Positions 1 through 4,560 of a stretch of 6,516 nucleotides of DNA are shown here, piece by piece. The stretch spans positions 1 through 6,516 of the forward strand of contig JAADIN010000107.1 of NCBI GenBank assembly GCA_013151315.1. Reading direction: 5' to 3'. The notes beneath the pieces were generated by a model. That model was given only the letters and a program-made list of their open reading frames with translations, made no database searches and was not told the DNA's origin. A program made the position numbers and the translations under genes. Source of the stretch: Planctomycetota bacterium (GTDB lineage Bacteria > Planctomycetota > Planctomycetia > Pirellulales > Lacipirellulaceae). Position 1 is the stretch's first letter, and each line of letters begins with the position of its first letter.

Positions 1-198
1 CTGGTGCAACCATTGGTGCAACCGTTCGCAGGCGTCAGCGCAACTCGTTTGGTGTCACCACTTAGAACACCATCCCCGTGCGTTCGCAATGCAGAGGTCG
101 AGAGTTCGAATCTCTTTCGCTCCACTTGTTTTTTGGCAGCAAGCCAAACTTTTCAGATGGTCATTGGTGGCTACAGCAGGAAGTTTACTTATCCGTAA
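1..198 (+). CDS. 3' end of an open frame, possible integrase C-terminal tail (partial, speculative)
   Basis: The plus-strand frame starting at base 1 is open from the left edge to a TAA at 196-198 (65 residues visible). The peptide begins LVQPLVQPFAGVSATR, is rich in Val, Gln, Pro and Ser, and has no recognisable domain. From about residue 27 it translates the tRNA-Ala fragment at 79-124, so this part is not a conserved protein sequence. Disordered tails with LVQ/P repeats that run into a tRNA 3' end are, from general knowledge, seen on tyrosine recombinases of planctomycete integrated elements. That comparison and the adjacent tRNA remnant are the only reasons for suggesting an integrase. 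No catalytic Arg, His or Tyr motif is inside the window. It could equally be a chance open frame. Confidence 0.25.
   Translation: MVQPLVQPFAGVSATRLVSPLRTPSPCVRNAEVESSNLFRSTCFLAASQTFQMVIGGYSRKFTYP
2..25. repeat. two tandem 12-bp units (TGGTGCAACCAT / TGGTGCAACCGT)
   Basis: The 10-mer TGGTGCAACC occurs at 2-11 and again at 14-23, forming two adjacent 12-bp units that differ at one base. Read in the plus frame they encode the peptide repeat LVQP-LVQP. The array may continue to the left of the window. It could be a coding repeat in a protein tail, or a short recombinase-binding repeat near an attachment site. Nothing in the sequence decides between these. Confidence 0.5.
79..124 (+). tRNA. 3' half of tRNA-Ala(CGC), 5' half missing (remnant / candidate att site)
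   Basis: The anticodon loop TTCGCAA (83-89) gives anticodon CGC at 85-87. It is followed by the 3' anticodon strand TGCAG (90-94), the standard variable loop AGGTC (95-99), the T stem and loop GAGAG-TTCGAAT-CTCTT (100-116), the 3' acceptor strand TCGCTCC (117-123) and discriminator A124. U at acceptor position 70 would allow the G3:U70 identity pair of alanine tRNA. CCA is not encoded. On the 5' side only TGCG (79-82) pairs with the anticodon stem: base 78 is a G opposite G94. No D arm (AGCTCA...) or GGGGCGA-like 5' acceptor strand is present upstream. The piece therefore cannot fold as a full tRNA. Tyrosine recombinases commonly use tRNA 3' halves starting at the anticodon stem as attachment sites, so a displaced or duplicated 3' end is the likeliest explanation. 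Confidence 0.72.
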
Positions 199-199
199 T

Positions 200-217
200 A
201 CTTCAGCCGCCTGAAGT
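200..217. other. small perfect hairpin in the gene-free stretch
   Basis: ACTTCAG (200-206) and CTGAAGT (211-217) are exact inverted repeats around a four-base loop CCGC. Neither strand has a U-run directly after the stem, so it is not a classical intrinsic terminator. No gene is seen between the tRNA remnant and the pqqE stop at 434. This hairpin and the repeat cluster at 253-334 are the only structures I find in that stretch. Confidence 0.5.
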
Positions 218-252
218 GGGTGAGCCTACAAAAAAGTTCGTAATAAAGAATC

Positions 253-334
253 ACCGCCGAGGACGCAGAGATAGGGTTTTGGAAATCCCCCCCCCCTCTA
301 TTTTTTCTCTGCGCGACTCTGCGAGCTCTGCGGT
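253..334. repeat. CTCTGCG inverted/direct repeat cluster with C10 run
   Basis: CTCTGCG occurs three times in direct orientation (307-313, 317-323, 326-332) and once inverted as CGCAGAG (264-270). ACCGC (253-257) and GCGGT (330-334) pair at the outer ends, giving an imperfect long hairpin. The loop contains ten consecutive C (287-296) and six T (301-306). Similar GCAGAG-type intergenic repeats are common in many environmental bacterial genomes. This one lies downstream of the last pqq gene. On the minus strand the repeat is followed by T-rich sequence (about 227-251), so it could help end or stabilise the operon transcript. That role is inferred only from position. Confidence 0.6.
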
Positions 335-433
335 TAAACCTCTTAGTTTTCGTGTCGTTAACGTCTTCCGGCGGGGCGTTCGCTTACCAAGCAGGGGCAA
401 CCCCAAAAACAAATGTGTGCATCTCGACGGACA

Positions 434-1525
434 CTACCTGCGAAACACACGATATTGAAGGTCTGCGGGCGCTGATTCCGATTCGGCCAATGCCTGTTCG
501 ACCAGATGATGTTGTGGCGAAAGCTGGCACACGGGATCCGTGACCGCCGGGTCGCCAGTCATCAAAAACGCCTGGCATCGGCAACCGCCGAAATCTTGTT
601 CTCGTCGGTCACAACTTCGGCACGGCTCGGGCATCCAGTCGCAGCCTCGAAAACGTTGGAACACCGGAGAGTCGAACCAGATTGTTTCGAGACTTTGTTC
701 GTGAACCGAAGGAAAGGTGAGTTGCGGAATTTCGCGGGCCGTTTGGCATGGCAATACGGCACCGTCTGGGGCGACCGTCAAAAAAACGCGGCCCCAACCG
801 TTGAGACACGCCTTCGGATACGTCTGGAAATAATCGGGCAATACGTGCAATATTTGTAGATGGCCGGCAAGCCGCGTTTCCGCATCAGCGACAATTTCAG
901 CGGCGCGTTCCACTTGAGAACGGCTTGGCAGCAGCGCCGCTCGATTGCGGAACGCCCAGCCTGTGTACTGCGTATGGGCCAATTCCAACCGGTCGACCTG
1001 CCACGCTGCCGCTAAATCGATGATTTCTGTCAGTCGGTCGAGATTGTGCCGGTGCAAGACGACATTCAGTGTGATCGGAAAACCCAACGAACGGGCCGCC
1101 TCGACCGCCTCTTGTTTTTTCTCGAAAGACACCGCGCCGGCGAGCCGATCGTTCTCGGCTGCGTCGGCATCAAGCAGACTGATTTGCAGCGCGTCGAGCC
1201 CCGCTTCGCGCAATGACTCAAGAGTTTTGTGCGTGGCAGTTGCGGCGCTTGTGCTAAGATTCGAGTATAAATCCAGCTCGCGGGCCGTTCGCACCAAATC
1301 CACCAGATCGCGTCGCAAAAGTGGTTCGCCGCCGGAAAAATGGACTTGTACGACCCCCAAGTCACTCGCTTCGCCAAGCACTCGTTGCCACGTGGCGGTA
1401 TCCAACTCGTTGCGGAAGCGGGCCAATTCGAGCGGGTTGCTGCAATAGGGGCATGCGAGCGGACAGCGGTAGGTCAGCTCGGCCAACAGCGCAAGTGGTC
1501 TAGGCGTTGGTGTCGTTGTTGTCAT
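434..1525 (-). CDS. pqqE: PqqE, radical SAM PqqA peptide cyclase
   Basis: A 363-residue protein of normal family length. It forms the carbon-carbon bond between the Glu and Tyr side chains of PqqA, the first step of PQQ synthesis, in the cytoplasm and with PqqD bound. The N-terminal radical SAM motif is C21-x3-C25-x2-C28, in the PqqE-typical context AELTYRCPLACPYCSNP, followed by the SAM-binding GGEP (65-68). The C-terminal SPASM region supplies auxiliary-cluster ligands C240, C260, C302, C305, C315, C317 and C333. D311 falls where the Methylorubrum extorquens enzyme has its unusual aspartate ligand (compared from memory, constant offset of 8). All expected cysteines are present, so it should be active. 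The start at 1525 lies inside pqqD (26-bp overlap), with GAGGG about 10 nt upstream. It is the last gene of the operon. Confidence 0.96.
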   Translation of the reverse strand: MTTTTPTPRPLALLAELTYRCPLACPYCSNPLELARFRNELDTATWQRVLGEASDLGVVQVHFSGGEPLLRRDLVDLVRTARELDLYSNLSTSAATATHKTLESLREAGLDALQISLLDADAAENDRLAGAVSFEKKQEAVEAARSLGFPITLNVVLHRHNLDRLTEIIDLAAAWQVDRLELAHTQYTGWAFRNRAALLPSRSQVERAAEIVADAETRLAGHLQILHVLPDYFQTYPKACLNGWGRVFLTVAPDGAVLPCQTAREIPQLTFPSVHEQSLETIWFDSPVFQRFRGCDWMPEPCRSCDRREQDFGGCRCQAFLMTGDPAVTDPVCQLSPQHHLVEQALAESESAPADLQYRVFRR

Positions 1526-1790
1526 CGTGTAGCAACCCTCGCGTAGCCAAGCGGTCTAAAAACTCGTCGACGTCCTCTTCCAGATGCGCGTTTTTGAACG
1601 ACTTGGCCAGTTCGTGCTTGATCTGTTCGAGCGATTGGCCATCACAAAGTTGCACGATCGCGGCACCCGTTTCGTTGAGTACCAATATCCCCTCGGGAAA
1701 CAGGAGTTGATGCTGGTGGCGAATTTCATCCCAACGGTAGCGAACTCCTCGTCCTAGCACTGGCCGCATGAGAGTTTTTGGCTTGTTCAC
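1500..1790 (-). CDS. pqqD: PqqD, PqqA-binding peptide chaperone (RRE)
   Basis: A small winged-helix RiPP recognition element that binds the PqqA precursor and delivers it to PqqE. Family hallmarks are visible in order: RPVLGRGVRYRWDE, LLFPEGILVLNETGAAIVQL, CDGQSLEQI and a C-terminal DEFLDRLATRGLL. Two starts are possible. GTG at 1790 overlaps the pqqC stop as GTGA, follows GAGGAAGG with 9 nt spacing, and gives 96 residues. ATG at 1769 gives 89 residues but has no clear Shine-Dalgarno. I prefer the GTG because the stop overlap suggests translational coupling to pqqC. The 3' end overlaps pqqE by 26 bp. It is a separate protein here, not fused to PqqC or PqqE as in some methylotrophs. Confidence 0.93.
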   Translation of the reverse strand: MNKPKTLMRPVLGRGVRYRWDEIRHQHQLLFPEGILVLNETGAAIVQLCDGQSLEQIKHELAKSFKNAHLEEDVDEFLDRLATRGLLHDDNNDTNA

Positions 1791-2497
1791 CGCAGGTCGC
1801 CTTCCTCGGTCGTGACGCAGTGGTGGAAGATTGCGTCGAGCTGCGCCCAGAGTACGTCGCATTTGAATTCGAGTGCCGCGACGGCCTGCTGTTGCTGTGG
1901 GAGCGTTTCGCAGTATTTGTGGACCGTTGCCATGCCGTTTTCGCTATCGCGCGTTGCCAAGGGAGGCCGGCTGCGGAAATAGGCAAACGCAGCCGGATCG
2001 ATCCACGGGTAATGTTTTTCCAGGGCGGCTAGTCGCTCTTTCATGAGTCGTGGGGCGAACAGCTCGGTGAGCGAAGAGGCTACGCCTTCGATCCAAGGAC
2101 GCGTGGCGACGAACTGGACATAGGCGTCGACCGAATAACGGACTGCCGGCAACAGTCGTGCGTCGTTCTCCAGGTCATCGCGCGTCAGGCCGACCCCTTC
2201 GCCTAGGCGGAGCCATTTTTCGATGCCGCCCGGTTCGTTCTCGGTGCCGTCGTGGTCGATGATCCGTTGCACCCAGTGTTGACGGACTTCTTTCACCGGG
2301 CAACGAGAGAGCAACAGTGCATCCTTGATCGGAATATTTTTTTGATAGTAAAACCGGTTGGCAACCCAACATTGCACTTGCTCGCGGGTTAGCTTTCCTT
2401 CGTGCATCAGCCGGTGGAACGGGTGCCGATCGTGGTACTGCCGCTGGCCTACTTGGCGAAGCTTGTCGGTAAATTCTTCTTGCGACCAACGTTGCAT
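1787..2497 (-). CDS. pqqC: PqqC, pyrroloquinoline-quinone synthase
   Basis: A 236-residue, cofactor-free oxidase that carries out the last step of PQQ synthesis, ring closure and eight-electron oxidation of AHQQ by O2. Compared from memory with the Klebsiella enzyme at a constant offset of 2, most active-site residues are present: Y21, H22, R48, Y51, Q52, K58, R78, H82 (in IIDHDG), Y126, E145, R155, Y173 and R177. The exception is the position of Klebsiella His154, which is Met152 here (LFAPRLM). The signature RFYYQKNIPIKDA is intact. The start at 2497 was chosen because the open frame further upstream overlaps pqqB with unrelated residues, and because homology begins with MQRWSQEEF. AGGAAAGTAGGA lies upstream. 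It begins 31 nt after the pqqB stop, and its stop overlaps the preferred pqqD start. Confidence 0.95.
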   Translation of the reverse strand: MQRWSQEEFTDKLRQVGQRQYHDRHPFHRLMHEGKLTREQVQCWVANRFYYQKNIPIKDALLLSRCPVKEVRQHWVQRIIDHDGTENEPGGIEKWLRLGEGVGLTRDDLENDARLLPAVRYSVDAYVQFVATRPWIEGVASSLTELFAPRLMKERLAALEKHYPWIDPAAFAYFRSRPPLATRDSENGMATVHKYCETLPQQQQAVAALEFKCDVLWAQLDAIFHHCVTTEEGDLR

Positions 2498-2528
2498 GGC
2501 TGATTTTTTCCTACTTTCCTGAGGTTCT

Positions 2529-3452
2529 TCAAACGATAAACTCGTCGCCGTCCATGCCCACTTGGACGCCGCTTTCTTGTACTCGGGCATGTTCGGGGCC
2601 GCTCTCGTCGAGCATGGGGTTCGTGTTGTTCATGTGGACGTAGACTCGCTTTGGCACCGGCAATTTGGCTAGCCATTCGAGGCTTCCGTGCGAGCCGTCT
2701 ACCGGGACATGACCCATTGCTTGCGAAGTGCGGTCGGTGATTCCCATTTGTCGCGGTTCTTCGTCCGACCAAAACGACCCGTCGAGGAGTAGCAAATCTG
2801 CCCCGTCGACCGCGTGTTCCAACTGGGAATCGATCGCCGGTACGCCCGGCGCATAGACGAGCGTGCCGCCAGTTGCCGTATCGCGAATTCGCAGGCCGAC
2901 AACCGATCCGACTGCCTTGCGAGGATCCTCGGGTACAAATCGAGGCACATCGCGGCCCGTTTCAAACGCGGTAATTTCCAATCCCGCAGGCGTGCCGTCG
3001 GGCAACGTGAGTTCTAGCGAAGCCTCTAACGGCAGTTCGAGCCAAGGTCGATCGGAAAATGCGGAAACGATCGGCCCGATTGGAAAGTAGTCGTTCAGCC
3101 AACGTCGAACTAACGGAGTCGACAGGATGGAAAACACGCAGCCTTCGCGAAGTTGCAATAGGCCCGAGGTGTGGTCGATCTCGGCGTCGGTCAACACACA
3201 GCCGGCAATCGAGGTGCCTCGCATGTTTCCCGGCGCGGGGCCTAGCTGTTGGTTCACGAAAAGTTGCTGGCGGACGTCGGCCGACACGTTGAGAAGAAAC
3301 CACCACTTCCCCTCCGCCGAGATGGCGACCGACGATTGGGTCCGTGGCCGGACGTAGGGCGAACCGTCGCGTGCCGCTCGGCAATTCGAGCAGCCGCAAT
3401 TCCACTGCGGCAATCCGCCGCCTGCGGCCGAACCAAGGATGCGAACGTGCAT
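2529..3452 (-). CDS. pqqB: PqqB, metallo-beta-lactamase-fold PQQ biosynthesis protein
   Basis: A 307-residue protein of the usual PqqB length. The N terminus MHVRILGSAAGGGLPQWNC is the family signature. It is followed by the zinc-binding C19-x-C21-x2-C24 cluster (CGCSNC) and the metallo-hydrolase-fold segments TDAEIDHTSGLL, GHVPVDGSHGSL and VHMNNTNPMLDESGPEH. PqqB is thought to be an iron-dependent hydroxylase acting on the Glu-Tyr product cut from the cross-linked PqqA, giving the AHQQ precursor in the cytoplasm. The start ATG at 3452 is one nucleotide after the pqqA TAA and lacks a convincing Shine-Dalgarno, so its translation is probably coupled to pqqA. No truncation or frameshift is seen. 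Confidence 0.96.
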   Translation of the reverse strand: MHVRILGSAAGGGLPQWNCGCSNCRAARDGSPYVRPRTQSSVAISAEGKWWFLLNVSADVRQQLFVNQQLGPAPGNMRGTSIAGCVLTDAEIDHTSGLLQLREGCVFSILSTPLVRRWLNDYFPIGPIVSAFSDRPWLELPLEASLELTLPDGTPAGLEITAFETGRDVPRFVPEDPRKAVGSVVGLRIRDTATGGTLVYAPGVPAIDSQLEHAVDGADLLLLDGSFWSDEEPRQMGITDRTSQAMGHVPVDGSHGSLEWLAKLPVPKRVYVHMNNTNPMLDESGPEHARVQESGVQVGMDGDEFIV

Positions 3453-3453
3453 G

Positions 3454-3606
3454 TTACTCGGCAGGTGGTTCGTCGAAGGCGGCCTGGTTCGTTGGGCGGC
3501 TGTGCTCGCCTCCCACCGGCAACGGTAGCTCGTCTTCCGTATTCATGTAAGCCGTAACTTCCATGCACAAGGCGATCTCTTCAAAATCGGGCTTCTTCCA
3601 AGTCAT
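3454..3606 (-). CDS. pqqA: PqqA, PQQ precursor peptide (50 aa, extended tail)
   Basis: Translating the minus strand between the cytochrome and pqqB gives a 50-residue peptide starting MTWKKPDFEEIALCMEVTAY. It contains the E-x3-Y motif at Glu16 and Tyr20, the two residues that become PQQ, in the family context MEVTAY, and the N-terminal WKKPDF is also typical. PqqA is usually only about 22-30 residues. Here about 22 extra, acidic and proline-rich residues follow the core (ending FDEPPAE). The start ATG at 3606 has a strong AGGAG 7-8 nt upstream. The stop TAA (3456-3454) is one base before the pqqB ATG. The missing protease (PqqF/PqqG) must be encoded elsewhere, or a housekeeping peptidase must excise the Glu-Tyr unit. 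Confidence 0.93.
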   Translation of the reverse strand: MTWKKPDFEEIALCMEVTAYMNTEDELPLPVGGEHSRPTNQAAFDEPPAE

Positions 3607-3618
3607 AGGAGGCTCCTT
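3607..3618 (-). promoter_or_regulatory. pqqA ribosome binding site, palindromic, touching the upstream stop
   Basis: On the minus strand the cytochrome stop TAA runs directly into AGGAGCCTCCT and then the pqqA ATG. AGGAG is a good Shine-Dalgarno at normal spacing. Together with CTCCT it makes an 11-base palindrome, which is too tight for a hairpin within one molecule. The layout means a ribosome ending on the cytochrome gene finishes on the pqqA initiation region, so translation of the two is probably coupled. Confidence 0.6.
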
Positions 3619-4508
3619 TATTCCAAGGTCATGAGGTAAGCAAACAGATCGTGTAATTGTTTGACCGAAAGTATTTCCGTCATGTTGCCCGGCATCAGCG
3701 AGGTGTCGAGCTTGCGAACTTCTTCCAAATCGCGTTTATTGTACGAGTGAAACATCCCGTTCTCCTCGCGGAGTTGTACGCTGAAATTGGTTTCGTTGAT
3801 CCGTAGTCCAGAAATCGTTTTTCCCGCGTCGGTCACGACCAGCACTTGTTCGTAGCTGGGGTCAATGTCCTGCGAGGGGCTGACGATCGATTCCATAATA
3901 TATCGCGCCGAGCGGCGGCTGGCGATCCGGTCGAGCGACGGCCCAACCCCGCCGCCCCGCCCACGCAAGGCATGGCACTTATTGCAGGTGAATTTTGATT
4001 TTTGGTCGAGGAACAGTTGCTCTCCCGAGGCCGGATCGCCGACATAGTAGGGTTTCCAGTTGTCGTCGCCTGCCAATAGGGAGAGGCTGCGGATGTAAGC
4101 GATGATTTTGCCAATCTGTTCCGGCTCGAGCGACTCGCCCAATTTTTTCATGGTCGTGCCGGGGACGCCTCGCTCGATGACGGTGGCAACGGCTTGGTCG
4201 GTGCCGTCGCCGTGGAGCCAACGATCGTCGGTCAAGTCAGGCCCTTTGCCTCCTCGCGCCGCCCCGCCGTGACACCCACTGCACAGGCCGCGAAACATCG
4301 ATTTGCCCAGGTCGAGCGCCTCCTGGTCGTTCATGTACGGGGAGGAGAGGCTACGGCCCGCTACTTCCACTACGGATTCTTCCGTAACGGGCGTTGCCGG
4401 ATCTTCCGCCAAAACATTCCCGCCTGATAGTCCCGCAGAGCTTTCAGCGAGAAACGCTAAAATCAACAGCAAAAAAAATCGTCGATATTTTATGAAAGAG
4501 AGTCGCAT
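3618..4508 (-). CDS. exported di-haem c-type cytochrome with planctomycete-type haem-binding domain
   Basis: A 296-residue protein with a basic N terminus and a hydrophobic stretch (about 9-22) acting as a signal peptide or membrane anchor, so it acts outside the cytoplasmic membrane. Domain 1 (about 62-145) is a class I cytochrome c with C76-S-G-C79-H80 and a likely axial Met120 in PGTTM. Domain 2 (about 158-296) has C175-N-K-C178-H179, then GGGVGPSLDRIASRRS, SIVSPSQDIDPSYE and SLMPGNM with candidate ligand Met272. This order matches the Pirellula/Verrucomicrobium-type haem-binding domain (TIGR02603-like). The stop is 11 nt before pqqA, so it belongs to the pqq operon. It probably passes electrons from a PQQ-dependent dehydrogenase to the respiratory chain, an inference from location. 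The start at 4508 is the only suitable ATG, with a weak ribosome binding site. Confidence 0.9.
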   Translation of the reverse strand: MRLSFIKYRRFFLLLILAFLAESSAGLSGGNVLAEDPATPVTEESVVEVAGRSLSSPYMNDQEALDLGKSMFRGLCSGCHGGAARGGKGPDLTDDRWLHGDGTDQAVATVIERGVPGTTMKKLGESLEPEQIGKIIAYIRSLSLLAGDDNWKPYYVGDPASGEQLFLDQKSKFTCNKCHALRGRGGGVGPSLDRIASRRSARYIMESIVSPSQDIDPSYEQVLVVTDAGKTISGLRINETNFSVQLREENGMFHSYNKRDLEEVRKLDTSLMPGNMTEILSVKQLHDLFAYLMTLE

Positions 4509-4560
4509 ACAAAAAGGTCTTCAAGGGTGTCAATCAAGGTCGGAAGTTGTTAGTCGAAAG

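Noticed and set aside
200..217. Hairpin as an intrinsic terminator for pqqE
   Set aside because: The stem is only 7 bp with mixed composition, it is over 200 nt past the stop codon, and no U-run follows on either strand.
253..334. CRISPR array from repeated CTCTGCG units
   Set aside because: The units are 7 bp with 2-3 bp between them and one is inverted. There are no spacer-length intervals and no cas genes.
78..458. Plus-strand 126-residue open frame across the intergenic repeat
   Set aside because: It translates the tRNA fragment, the hairpin and the CTCTGCG/C10 repeat and runs into the 3' end of pqqE on the other strand. It has no recognisable domain.
945..1448. Plus-strand 167-residue open frame opposite pqqE
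   Set aside because: It is Ser/Arg-rich antisense translation of a clearly real gene. The minus strand carries intact radical SAM and SPASM motifs.
2498..2590. N-terminal extension of PqqC to an ATG at 2590
   Set aside because: The extra 31 residues overlap the end of pqqB, do not resemble PqqC, and family similarity begins at the ATG at 2497 with a ribosome binding site.
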